A stretch of DNA of 11,378 bases. It comes from Bacteroidales bacterium. Lineage in GTDB: Bacteria > Bacteroidota > Bacteroidia > Bacteroidales > Paludibacteraceae. The stretch is taken from NCBI GenBank assembly GCA_900768725.1, contig CAAGDU010000074.1:1-11378 (forward strand). The letters run 5' to 3'. A model generated the notes under the pieces. The model did no database searches. It was not told where the DNA came from and saw only the letters and a program-made list of their open reading frames with translations. Made by a program: the position numbers and the translations under genes. This document shows positions 1-7,827 of the stretch, piece by piece; within the stretch, counting starts at the first letter, position 1, and the number at the start of each line of letters is the position of its first letter.

Positions 1-1269
1 AGGAGTGAAGGTAGCATAGTCCGTGGGGTTGGTCATCACGCCCACCGTGAGTTCTGCGGCGTAATCGGTCTTTCCGTTGTACACCTTGTCGTACACCGTG
101 CCCCAGAACGACACCTCACATTGCGACAAATCATCGTGTATCTCCGGCGTAGCCGCATAGGCATACTTTCCGGCGGGCAGCGCATTGAAGGGAGTGGATT
201 GTGAGCCTACAAACGCCATATACGCCGTACTATCAACGGAATAAGGGGTCTTGTTAGATGCCGTTGTACCTTTGTACACAAACGGTACTGCGGTTGTGGT
301 ATCCGTCTTCAGCGTCCAGCCGTGAGGAGTACCATAATTACCGTAACCTGTGGCATTGTTGAAGTTCTCGGCGTAGGGCACCTCCACGCGCACCGGCGTG
401 GTGAATGTGGTGCTTACCCAATCGGTATAGCCGGTCTCGTTATCCACGCAATTAGTACGGATATACACAAAGTACTTCGTATCCGGTGTCAGCCCTGTGA
501 GGTTCACAAAGGCATCTGCCGTGCCCTTTGCAGAGAATACTACGAGCGAGTCCACCGGCGTAGCAGGCTCTGCCTGCGCAGCCTTCGACACCACTACGTC
601 AAACAAATCAGACGTACTGCCTTTTCCCGTACCGCCTACCACGAGTTCCACAAACGCGGTCTCCGCCGTAGTCGAAATAGCACCGAACGAAGGCGCTTCG
701 CACTGGGAGGGCTGCGTAACGCTGATATCGTCCACCACCACGCCGTAACCGTTGTTGTCCGATACCTCAAAGGCAATCTGATAAGCCGCACCTTGCAGGG
801 TTTGCGGCAACTCAAGTGCCTCCGCAGTCCAAGCGGTGATTGCGCTGGTGTACTCAGCAAGTTGCGTCCAAGCACCCGTTGCGCTCACGCGATAATACAC
901 GCGCAAGGTATCGAACTGTCCGATCGAAGCCACTTGCGCATGAGAGAAACGCAGTTCCGAATTAGCCAACTGCGTTGCATCAAATGATGGAGAAATCAGT
1001 CGGGTAACAAACTTGGAACCACTCCCTTGCGGACGGCGAATAGCCAAACGATACTCGCCGCTCTTCGCACCTGCAGGGTAGGTTAAATTGACACCCGTTC
1101 CACCCTCCACAGCCCACGACACCGAACCGGTCAGGTTCTCCTGTGTCCAACCTGTGGGGATGGCTCCATCTTCAAACCCGATGGGGGCGATGCCATACGT
1201 TACCGCCGCACACACCGGCATGGCGGTACACCATACCGCCATGATGAGCATGTAGAAAAACTTTCTCAT
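1..1269 (-). CDS. Secreted multidomain protein with choice-of-anchor-J-like and Fn3-like domains (3' part outside window)
   Basis: An uninterrupted minus-strand frame runs from the ATG at 1269-1267 to the window edge, giving 423 codons with no stop; the C-terminus is missing. Residues 1-21 form a Sec signal peptide (MRKFFY, a hydrophobic core, then PVCA). Residues 28-187 resemble a MAM/cleaved-adhesin (choice-of-anchor J) jelly roll: it opens with IGFEDGAIPTGW and closes with GVVVDDISV. Residues 190-292 look like a fibronectin III domain (GLTPDTKYFVYIRTNC). A second jelly roll starts near residue 297 (VPYAENFNN) and continues to the edge. The family is usually extracellular and adhesive or carbohydrate-binding, and in Bacteroidota it often ends in a T9SS sorting domain, which cannot be checked here. 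It is the last gene of the minus-strand series, 92 bp after the barrel gene. The reading frame and secretion are firm; the ligand is unknown. Confidence 0.85.
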   Translation of the reverse strand, partial: MRKFFYMLIMAVWCTAMPVCAAVTYGIAPIGFEDGAIPTGWTQENLTGSVSWAVEGGTGVNLTYPAGAKSGEYRLAIRRPQGSGSKFVTRLISPSFDATQLANSELRFSHAQVASIGQFDTLRVYYRVSATGAWTQLAEYTSAITAWTAEALELPQTLQGAAYQIAFEVSDNNGYGVVVDDISVTQPSQCEAPSFGAISTTAETAFVELVVGGTGKGSTSDLFDVVVSKAAQAEPATPVDSLVVFSAKGTADAFVNLTGLTPDTKYFVYIRTNCVDNETGYTDWVSTTFTTPVRVEVPYAENFNNATGYGNYGTPHGWTLKTDTTTAVPFVYKGTTASNKTPYSVDSTAYMAFVGSQSTPFNALPAGKYAYAATPEIHDDLSQCEVSFWGTVYDKVYNGKTDYAAELTVGVMTNPTDYATFTP

Positions 1270-1361
1270 GTTGAATAAAGAATTGGTTAATAATGAATTT
1301 GTTTAACACATCTTCTCTTGTACCAAGATGTTTATATATATTCCTTTTTGGAAATGCCAAC
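1270..1361 (-). other. Intergenic gap with a 7-bp stem hairpin
   Basis: These 92 AT-rich bases separate the stand-alone barrel gene from the last adhesin-like gene. ACATCTT at 1308-1314 is perfectly complementary to AAGATGT at 1325-1331, leaving a 10-base loop. No U-rich tract follows on the minus strand, so it is not a standard terminator. I see no TAnnTTTG element on the minus strand, which favours read-through from upstream. No strong ribosome binding site precedes the ATG at 1269, as is usual in Bacteroidota. Confidence 0.35.
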
Positions 1362-2513
1362 CTACAACCTCACTTGCTTCCTTTGTTTAGCGGAAATCTT
1401 CGCCTGCAGAGGATGCCTATCAAACTCCGTCCAACATACGCAAGGCTGCTTTGTTTTCCCTACCTGTATCAGCGTAGTCCACTTTATGCCTACCACGATA
1501 TTTGAAAAAGCATTCTGCTGCAATTCACTATACAATGGTGAGTTGAAAATAATGTTTTGTCGAATCGCATTTTTCATTGATTGCCACACTACCTCACTCG
1601 GCATATGGTGAATCAATCCCGTACAGCACATTTCTCTTCCCGTCTCTTGGAAATCCACTATTCGCACATTCTTCACGTTCTCAGTATGCCATCCCATCTG
1701 CACTGCATAGCCCGCATACAATCCAAAACGCATCTGCACGCGCTTGGTTATCTGAAAACGGGCACCTATCTCTACGGTAGGTGTCAGCGTCCATTGGTTC
1801 ACATTCTCCACCCTACTCTTGTACGTATAAGTATCCATTCCAAATGCACCATGCATAGGCATATCGCGGAAATTACCTATTTCGGTACCGATAAACTGCA
1901 ACAAGGTCAGCTCCGTTTGCATACGGGCATCTGTACTATGTTGCGCATAACATGCATAACCGGCAACAGCCCCCACATGAAAGTACATATACTGACCCAC
2001 CTCCATTCCAAAATATACGGGCAATGCACATTCTAAAACTTGCAACCGATCATCATACTGCTCAAAGCAATAGTTGTACTTCGCAGTCTGATTGCTATAC
2101 TGCCTGCCAAAAGCAATCTCCATGGTATCCAACATAGTATGTAGTTGGTCGAAATGTACACGTAAGCCAATACCAAAGATAAAGCGTTTTTTGCGCAACT
2201 CATACCCTAAATCAAACAACCCATCGCCGCCTACCTTATGCGCAATAGGCGAGACGGCTCTGTAGGGGGTAAATTCATCTACCGTTCCATCCGGATGCGT
2301 ATATCGGTAATAAGGGGCTTGAGCCTGCCATAGATAATTGTCAGAAGTTCCCATAGATAGGGCTATACCACCACCTAAACCGATAGAAATCCTATGTTCC
2401 ACCTTATCAGTGGTATAGTTTGTCCGCACATCGCGTGCAAACAAACTCGACTGATGTCCTAAAAATGGAAATACAATAAACGCCAAAAATAGTATTTTCC
2501 TCGTATCGATCAT
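1362..2513 (-). CDS. Outer-membrane beta-barrel protein, stand-alone paralogue of the barrel in the OmpA fusion gene
   Basis: This 383-residue protein starts at the ATG at 2513, with signal peptide residues 1-27 (basic start MIDTRK, hydrophobic core, SSLFA). The mature part has alternating, Gly/aromatic-rich strands typical of outer-membrane barrels (RISIGLGGGIALSMG at 41-55; FIFGIGLRV at 111-119; MYFHVGAVAGYACYA at 176-190; MRFGLYAGYA at 261-270; IVVGIKWTTLIQV at 339-351). Several blocks align collinearly with residues 98-363 of the neighbouring OmpA fusion protein, for example YELRKKRFIFGIG against YELWHKRFIFAIG. It lacks the carboxypeptidase-like and OmpA domains and ends in a short basic tail (SAKQRKQVRL). 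It sits between two large secreted-protein genes, 141 bp after one and 92 bp before the other. A PorP/SprF-like role as a partner for secreted adhesins is possible, but the usual PorP/SprF N-terminal signature is not evident. The function is unassigned. Confidence 0.85.
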   Translation of the reverse strand: MIDTRKILFLAFIVFPFLGHQSSLFARDVRTNYTTDKVEHRISIGLGGGIALSMGTSDNYLWQAQAPYYRYTHPDGTVDEFTPYRAVSPIAHKVGGDGLFDLGYELRKKRFIFGIGLRVHFDQLHTMLDTMEIAFGRQYSNQTAKYNYCFEQYDDRLQVLECALPVYFGMEVGQYMYFHVGAVAGYACYAQHSTDARMQTELTLLQFIGTEIGNFRDMPMHGAFGMDTYTYKSRVENVNQWTLTPTVEIGARFQITKRVQMRFGLYAGYAVQMGWHTENVKNVRIVDFQETGREMCCTGLIHHMPSEVVWQSMKNAIRQNIIFNSPLYSELQQNAFSNIVVGIKWTTLIQVGKTKQPCVCWTEFDRHPLQAKISAKQRKQVRL

Positions 2514-2654
2514 TTCATAATGTATTATTACATTTGTATTATTTGGGGCAATGGTCTCAAGATTGAGTTATGTCGCCCCTTCGGGGCTTTTGTGGTGGGG
2601 TGTCGCCCGTTTCCGATATATCGGGATAAATCTCTGCTTGCATTTGATCATGCA
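2514..2654 (-). repeat. Intergenic element with GC-rich hairpin, direct repeat and palindrome
   Basis: This 141-bp gap lies between the second adhesin gene and the stand-alone barrel gene. It holds a GC hairpin (GCCCC at 2575-2579, loop TTC, GGGGC at 2583-2587), the 8-bp direct repeat TGTCGCCC at 2571-2578 and 2601-2608, and the perfect 12-bp palindrome CCGATATATCGG at 2613-2624. The hairpin is followed by TTTT only in the plus-strand direction. For the minus-strand transcript it is a structured spacer rather than a canonical intrinsic terminator. No clear minus-strand promoter for the downstream gene is visible. The combination looks like a dispersed Bacteroidales intergenic repeat, but that is an impression from its form and not a search result. 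Confidence 0.45.
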
Positions 2655-5600
2655 TCAGCGCAGCAGCACTGTCTGAGTATTCTGCCCATTCACCTTCACG
2701 CGTATATACAATCCGCTCTGCGTGGGTTCCGCTACGGGACGCCCTAACAGGTCGTACCACTTGTATTCCGCATCCTCTTCTACATCCCCTACTCCCATAC
2801 CCGCATCATATACAATCGGGCAAGAGGCAATCACCACACCATCTTCACGAGTCAATACACAATAGTATGATTTTCCTATGTCTTCACTCGTCAATGTCAG
2901 ATACGACCGTGTTGCCCCCTCCATGCGCTCCCCATTGCAATACCATTGATAAGATGTCCAGTTGTAACCTCCGTTGTACTTGCTGTTGTACAATGCCAGC
3001 AAACCTTCCATCGACTCCATGATTGTGTTTGCATATTGCACTGCCACTACCACATGAGTCGAGGCATACGGAGCACACTCGGAGGAAAATGTGATATCCA
3101 TCGGATAGTAGCCGGCGCGTAAAGTATTCACAATCGGAATCAGCAAACCATCGTTCGGCGAACAGGAGTAGTTCTCCTCAAAGCCGGCAAGCACACCATA
3201 CTTATCAAACCGCACCAACGCATCCTCACCGCTCAATGTTCCCTTCTGCACCTCAAAAGGAATGTCCACAAACTTATCATCTGCACACACATAAATCGTA
3301 TCCGGCACCTCCATCAATAATCGATCCACTACGGTCAAATCCAATACACGCACACTATCACATCCATACTGAGAATCATATCGTTTCGTATAAAAACCAC
3401 TCTTGCTGCACTCCATACCTTCAAACGCATATACCTCCCCTTCACACATAATATAACGAGTAGTATCTTCTATACGATCAAAGAACCGCACATCCACCTG
3501 ATTTTGCATAAAGCAACCATACTCGTTCGTAGTGAACCACTGATAAACTGTATCAGTATATACTCTTCCGGCGTTGTTCGGCAAATTAAAACCGACTTCA
3601 GAACATGCTCTAACCACGCTATCCACGCGCTCCATCTCGCTCACATTAGGAAGAATCAACTCATATACCGTAGTATCCTGACAAACACCGTTGCTCATCG
3701 ATGCCACCTGCTGCACACGGAACGTGCCGCCCTCTGCGGGGAACGCATGCACCATCGTTTTCTCACGGCTCTCCACCTCCGGCGTACCATCGCCAAAGTC
3801 CCAATACACCGCTTCCAAAGGTTCATCAGAGATAGTCTCTACCCTTGTCATACGATTGATATAGCTCACGTTAGCAAGGTTATCGAACACCACCTTGTTG
3901 GAGCAATGATCATGGTTGATGGATGCCACCTCCAACTCCGCATGTGCATAGCGCGGATTCGGATTGGCGGTCAGCGAGTAATAGCAACCCGAGGATGTTC
4001 GAGAAATCACATCCACCACATAGATATTCGTATCCTGATTGCTAATATGCAATTCTTGATCCCTACTCAAAATATTCGATGGCTCCGATTCTTTATACCA
4101 CTCGTAATTGAATCCATCAGGGGCAGTGAAATGGTCGGTAGAAAAATCTCCGCAGGCAATACCCTCCAAACTACCGTTGCGACAGCCGATGGTCAGGTAA
4201 GCGTATGCCCAGTGTGCAGATTGACGACAATCCTTCGTTGTGAAACGAATGGTCAGCGTTTTGCCTACATAGTTCCGAAGCGAAACAGATATGGTGTCCC
4301 AGTTCTTCCAAATTATAGGCGACCAACCGGCTCCCTCCACGCCTTGCAACTGTCCCTCAGGGATTTCCACCCAACCTACCAGGTCCTGCGGACGGTCGCT
4401 GCTGGCGGCGAAATCCGCTTTGAAACATCCTTCTGGAGTAATCTGACGATTGCCATCCAATATCTCCAAGGTGAAGTGGGGATCCGTTCCGTCATTATGA
4501 CCCGGTTTCTCCATCACAACGGCATACTTGAGCACCATGATATCGCTCGCACCGGCAGTAACCGTATATTTATACTCTATCGCCTCCGCTGCGCCCTGAC
4601 TGCTGATAGAGTTGTCCGCATTCCAGTTACCTAAGCGAACGGATGCTATCTCACCATCGGGTACAGTCTTCAACTGGTTGAGCGTGCGCGGATCGCGTTC
4701 CGAACTCAGATAATGTATCGTGTGATGAGATTCAACGCTGCTATATCCCCTATCTATTTTCCCTACGGTAGTTCCCGCACCGGTAACGTTATCAAACGGA
4801 CCATAATAGCAGGTTGCGGCATCCAAATCCATATAGTCCAAACAACGCGCCCCGGGGATATACACAAACGCACCCGTGGTGGTCCATGGCGAGTAACTGC
4901 CATTGGTACACAATGTCCGCACATAAATAATATAATACCCTTCGTTGGTAATGGTCGGAGTCCACGAGTTGGTGGTCAACGTGTCATAAGGAGTATAGGT
5001 ACCCGAATAGGTATTGTACGCACAAACTACATACTGCGATGCATTGGCATTCGCCTGCCATGTTACTTTTCCTTTCGTATAGGTAACATTCTTTGGGGAG
5101 GTAGCGCACAAGTCCCCCTCAAAGATGGCGATATTGTCTATACAAGCCGAGGGGGGATTGGGTGTGCCTTGTTGGCTCTCCCAAACCACCACCAGACGCC
5201 CTTGCGCATTCGCATTGCTTACTTGGAATGTGTAAGCTGCCGACCGCCACGTAGGCGCATTGTACATCAGATTCCCTATGCGGACACCGCCTTGCTGCGT
5301 CCAATCGGGTGCCATCATGTTGTTCGCAGAAGAGATAGCCACCGATTGCGGCAACCACCACAAACTGAAACGCGCACCCGTTCCGCCTGCCACTTGATAA
5401 TCAAACAGTATCGTATGCATCCCCGCATTCAGCGTCATGTCGCGATACGAAAGCACAAACATCTGCTTCGTGGCTACATACGTAGCCCGCGCAGAATCGG
5501 CATCGGAGGAAATATACATACCTTGACTTCCCTCCAAGCCAAATTGCCCCGCAGCACCGATATACCACTTGTTTTCCAGCACAGCCTGACGTACCAAGTG

Positions 5601-5723
5601 GTTACGATGCCATTGAGCACACTCCATCGAATCCTCAAAGTCGCAGAAATAGGCTTGCGCAGACATCCGCATGGAATACACCATCGCCGCTGCCGTCAGC
5701 AATATGTACAAATAGCGTTTCAT
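2655..5723 (-). CDS. Large T9SS-secreted multidomain surface protein (MAM/Fn3/PKD/Ig-like), short sorting domain
   Basis: This 1022-residue protein starts at the ATG at 5723, with signal peptide residues 1-23 (MKRYLYILL to RMSAQA). Residues 25-203 form a MAM/choice-of-anchor-J-like jelly roll (CDFEDSMECAQW; SACIDNIAIFEGD). Residues 207-288 are Fn3-like and 295-525 a second large beta domain (RDPRTLNQLK, ASVRLGNWN). A PKD domain lies at about 595-690 (VYWDFGDGTPEV). Two Cys-bounded repeats at 700-800 end in EYGC and YGCDSVRVLDLTV, and an Ig-like module lies at about 905-970 (YQWYCNGERMEGA). The last 36 residues (WYDLLGRP, SGLYIRV, VLLR) match the final strands of a type A T9SS sorting domain but lack the usual first strand. 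The protein should therefore cross the outer membrane by T9SS and be anchored or released. It is paralogous to the first gene of the series along most of its length and lies only 10 bp after the OmpA fusion gene, suggesting translational coupling. An adhesive role is inferred; the ligand is unknown. Confidence 0.9.
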   Translation of the reverse strand: MKRYLYILLTAAAMVYSMRMSAQAYFCDFEDSMECAQWHRNHLVRQAVLENKWYIGAAGQFGLEGSQGMYISSDADSARATYVATKQMFVLSYRDMTLNAGMHTILFDYQVAGGTGARFSLWWLPQSVAISSANNMMAPDWTQQGGVRIGNLMYNAPTWRSAAYTFQVSNANAQGRLVVVWESQQGTPNPPSACIDNIAIFEGDLCATSPKNVTYTKGKVTWQANANASQYVVCAYNTYSGTYTPYDTLTTNSWTPTITNEGYYIIYVRTLCTNGSYSPWTTTGAFVYIPGARCLDYMDLDAATCYYGPFDNVTGAGTTVGKIDRGYSSVESHHTIHYLSSERDPRTLNQLKTVPDGEIASVRLGNWNADNSISSQGAAEAIEYKYTVTAGASDIMVLKYAVVMEKPGHNDGTDPHFTLEILDGNRQITPEGCFKADFAASSDRPQDLVGWVEIPEGQLQGVEGAGWSPIIWKNWDTISVSLRNYVGKTLTIRFTTKDCRQSAHWAYAYLTIGCRNGSLEGIACGDFSTDHFTAPDGFNYEWYKESEPSNILSRDQELHISNQDTNIYVVDVISRTSSGCYYSLTANPNPRYAHAELEVASINHDHCSNKVVFDNLANVSYINRMTRVETISDEPLEAVYWDFGDGTPEVESREKTMVHAFPAEGGTFRVQQVASMSNGVCQDTTVYELILPNVSEMERVDSVVRACSEVGFNLPNNAGRVYTDTVYQWFTTNEYGCFMQNQVDVRFFDRIEDTTRYIMCEGEVYAFEGMECSKSGFYTKRYDSQYGCDSVRVLDLTVVDRLLMEVPDTIYVCADDKFVDIPFEVQKGTLSGEDALVRFDKYGVLAGFEENYSCSPNDGLLIPIVNTLRAGYYPMDITFSSECAPYASTHVVVAVQYANTIMESMEGLLALYNSKYNGGYNWTSYQWYCNGERMEGATRSYLTLTSEDIGKSYYCVLTREDGVVIASCPIVYDAGMGVGDVEEDAEYKWYDLLGRPVAEPTQSGLYIRVKVNGQNTQTVLLR

Positions 5724-5733
5724 AGTAATGTTT

Positions 5734-7719
5734 TTATTGTGCGTTCTTGTCTAACACTTCTCCTTCGTCTTCCAATACGGATACCTCCACGCGGCGGTTG
5801 TTTTGGCGACCTTCTTCCGTCAAGTTGGTATCAATAGGCTCGCTCTCGCCCTTGCCGTTGGTCTCAATACGGTCACCGTCTATGCCGCGCTCCACCATCG
5901 CTCTCTTCACGCTCGCCGCGCGACCTTCCGACAGTCGTTGGTTATACCCCTCCGCGCCATTCGAGTCCGTGTGTCCGGTTATCAAGATGCGCTTGTCGGG
6001 ATGGTCTGCCAAGAAGGTATAGAGTGTCTGCAGGTCTTCCTCCGAAGTCGGCAGGATGTCGGTGTGGTCCGTTGCAAAATAGATATGCTTGAAAATCATC
6101 TTTTCTACCACCTTCGGCAGCGGACGCAGCGAGTGGCGCAGAGTGTCGGTCAAGCGAACCACTTCGATAGAATCCGAAAAATATCCACTTGCAGAAACAA
6201 TCGCATGGAACTTATCCCCATAGTGTAAACTTATTACACGCCCGCCTACTGTGTCAGTGGCCAACTGTGCATCGTGCAATTCTGTGTTTCTACTCAAGAA
6301 ATGGATATTTGCGCTCAGCGGCTTACCCGTTTCTATATCGCTTACATAGCATACCAATCGCGGACGCGGGATGAGCGAGAAATGCACTGTATCCATATCC
6401 TTCGTATGCCGCCATACTAACGTATCGCCCGCATAATCGCTCGGGAGATAGCCGCTCGCGCTCGCCACCATCCAATAGTCAGCCTCTTTGAAACGCTTCA
6501 CTTGCGTACTCTGTGCCTTGCCGTTGGTCTTAGTCTTCACCACCTTGGGTTTCGACTTCGCAGATGCCGCCATATCCTTGAGCATCACTACCGCCTGCGC
6601 TTTCGTCGGACGCGACAGTGTATCGGTTACCCAAAAGAATATCTGCGGATCAGGCAGTTTGGGTTTGGTCAGTTGCAGCACGGCAGTGAACTTCACGCCC
6701 ACGAGCAGCGAACTCAGTTTCTTGTTGGCATACGTGGAGGTGTGCACCGACTGAGTGGAGACATACCCGGGTTCATTGGCACCATACAACTGATTGATAG
6801 CACCCACAGCGGCTAAATCCGTAGCGGGAAGTGATTGCGCAGCGCGCAGCATGGGGAATCCGTAGTCAATGAATGCAGCCGCACGAAGATGCCACGGATG
6901 CGCTTTCTTCACGTTCTCCGCATTCCATTCATCGCTCAAGAAAGCGTTGATATTCACGCCCACTTCGGCGGAGAGAGTGGCATCCAGTCCCCACTGATTC
7001 TTTCCTTTGGCAGCACCTTGGTAGAGCACATGGTCGGTGAGATTTTCTGCCGTCAGCAATTGGTGTCCCGGCACTTCCGTCCAGTCTTCTACTGCCATGT
7101 TCTCCGTCACCGACGTAGTCAGTCCGCCACGCTGGCGCCAGTTTCCCATCACGGTGTAGCCCACCTTTGCCCCTGCAAGGAAATACACTTTGTCAAACTG
7201 TCCGCCGAACATAATCGGCAGCATAATTTGCCCTACGCCCTGCGTCTCGCTCAGGTCGTTGAAGGTGTAGTGTTGCGTCATTGAGGCATAGTCATCGCGC
7301 ACGACATCCGTTTGATATATCAGGTTGCTGCGCGAGGAGAAGATACGAAACTCCGGTCCTATAGCGAAGATAAAGCGCTTGTGCCACAACTCGTAGTTCA
7401 CACCCAAGATGCCGCCACCGCCTCCGATAAACTTGTCGTCAAATTGGCTCACGGCACGTCCGCCTTCCGGCGCAAGCGTTTGCAGTCCGTATTGCCCCAC
7501 CAGTCCGGAATAGCCCACGCCGCCGTAGAAGGCGACATTGTGGATATCCGCTGTCTTGGTAAACCAGCCTTTCTCCGAAGACTTTCCGTTGCCTTTCTTC
7601 TTTTTCTGCTGGGGAGCAGCCATCATCGAAACCGCTATCATCAGACAGCACACCACGGCGGCTGTCCGATGAAGCAACGAAGAAAAATGAATATGGGAAT
7701 AAGAGTAGATTTTGGTCAT
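5734..7719 (-). CDS. OmpA-family outer-membrane protein: barrel plus two carboxypeptidase-regulatory-like repeats plus OmpA C-terminal domain
   Basis: This 661-residue protein starts at the ATG at 7719; the next Met is residue 27, inside the signal peptide core, so this start is needed. The signal peptide (about 1-35, ending SMMAA) is followed by a Lys-rich linker (QQKKKKGNGK). Residues 60-355 are barrel-like (VAFYGGVGYSGLVGQYG, KRFIFAIG, LLVGVKFTAVLQL) and paralogous to the stand-alone barrel gene downstream. Residues 358-450 and 453-533 are two carboxypeptidase-regulatory-like beta repeats sharing the (V)SASGY motif. Residues 541-648 form an OmpA peptidoglycan-binding domain. In its GHTDSNGAEGYNQRLSEGRA segment, Asp585 and Arg600 match the diaminopimelate-binding pair of E. 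coli OmpA, and NRRVEV closes the domain. It should span the outer membrane and grip the cell wall. T9SS protein PorE also has carboxypeptidase-regulatory and OmpA domains, but its TPR and beta-propeller regions are absent here, so this is not PorE. It lies between two T9SS cargo genes, 10 bp before the second. Confidence 0.92.
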   Translation of the reverse strand: MTKIYSYSHIHFSSLLHRTAAVVCCLMIAVSMMAAPQQKKKKGNGKSSEKGWFTKTADIHNVAFYGGVGYSGLVGQYGLQTLAPEGGRAVSQFDDKFIGGGGGILGVNYELWHKRFIFAIGPEFRIFSSRSNLIYQTDVVRDDYASMTQHYTFNDLSETQGVGQIMLPIMFGGQFDKVYFLAGAKVGYTVMGNWRQRGGLTTSVTENMAVEDWTEVPGHQLLTAENLTDHVLYQGAAKGKNQWGLDATLSAEVGVNINAFLSDEWNAENVKKAHPWHLRAAAFIDYGFPMLRAAQSLPATDLAAVGAINQLYGANEPGYVSTQSVHTSTYANKKLSSLLVGVKFTAVLQLTKPKLPDPQIFFWVTDTLSRPTKAQAVVMLKDMAASAKSKPKVVKTKTNGKAQSTQVKRFKEADYWMVASASGYLPSDYAGDTLVWRHTKDMDTVHFSLIPRPRLVCYVSDIETGKPLSANIHFLSRNTELHDAQLATDTVGGRVISLHYGDKFHAIVSASGYFSDSIEVVRLTDTLRHSLRPLPKVVEKMIFKHIYFATDHTDILPTSEEDLQTLYTFLADHPDKRILITGHTDSNGAEGYNQRLSEGRAASVKRAMVERGIDGDRIETNGKGESEPIDTNLTEEGRQNNRRVEVSVLEDEGEVLDKNAQ

Positions 7720-7724
7720 AATTG

Positions 7725-7817
7725 TTCGTAGTTTACGTTGTTTTCGTAGTTTACGTTGTTTACGTTGTTTTCGCAGTTTACGTAACCAACGAAAAGTACG
7801 AAAACAACGAAAACAAC
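7725..7817 (-). repeat. 9-bp-periodic CG-phased repeat array with orientation flip and hairpin potential
   Basis: The intergenic region holds ten consecutive 9-base units, nine of them with CG at positions 3-4 and the tenth keeping the same phase, plus a 3-base remainder. The first six read like TTCGTAGTT or TACGTTGTT, and an 18-bp pair is exactly duplicated (7725-7742 and 7743-7760). The last ones read like AACGAAAAC or TACGAAAAC, which are close to reverse complements of the earlier units. As a result 7755-7773 is complementary to 7799-7817 at 18 of 19 positions, enclosing a 25-base loop. On the minus-strand transcript no U-tract follows, so this is not a standard terminator for the genes here. 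A TTTTTATTTTATTT tract flanks it on the plus-strand side. Confidence 0.85.
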
Positions 7818-7827
7818 AATTTTTATT

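Noticed and set aside
322..987. Plus-strand open frame of 221 codons near the left edge
   Set aside because: It lies opposite the continuous minus-strand secreted-protein frame that runs off the window, and that frame carries a signal peptide and recognisable domains.
1362..2513. Assigning the stand-alone barrel as PorP/SprF
   Set aside because: The position beside secreted-protein genes fits, but the expected N-terminal signature after the signal peptide is not visible and the best similarity I see is to the neighbouring OmpA fusion.
2557..2760. Minus-strand open frame of 67 codons reading through the intergenic hairpin
   Set aside because: Half of it overlaps the sorting domain of the adhesin gene in another frame and the rest is translation of the structured intergenic element. 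It is very unlikely to be a gene.
3504..4634. Long plus-strand open frame (376 codons) opposite the 1022-residue protein
   Set aside because: It has no promoter, signal or family-like motif and its composition is Arg/His/Ile-rich, as expected of an antisense shadow of a real coding frame. The minus-strand product has clear domains and a sorting tail.
4713..5837. Long plus-strand open frame (374 codons) spanning the junction of two minus-strand genes
   Set aside because: It crosses from one real gene into another on the opposite strand, is Arg/His-rich and has no recognisable domain. It is a shadow.
5734..7719. Assigning the OmpA fusion protein as PorE
   Set aside because: It has carboxypeptidase-regulatory-like and OmpA domains, but not the TPR and beta-propeller regions, and it carries a barrel-like region instead.
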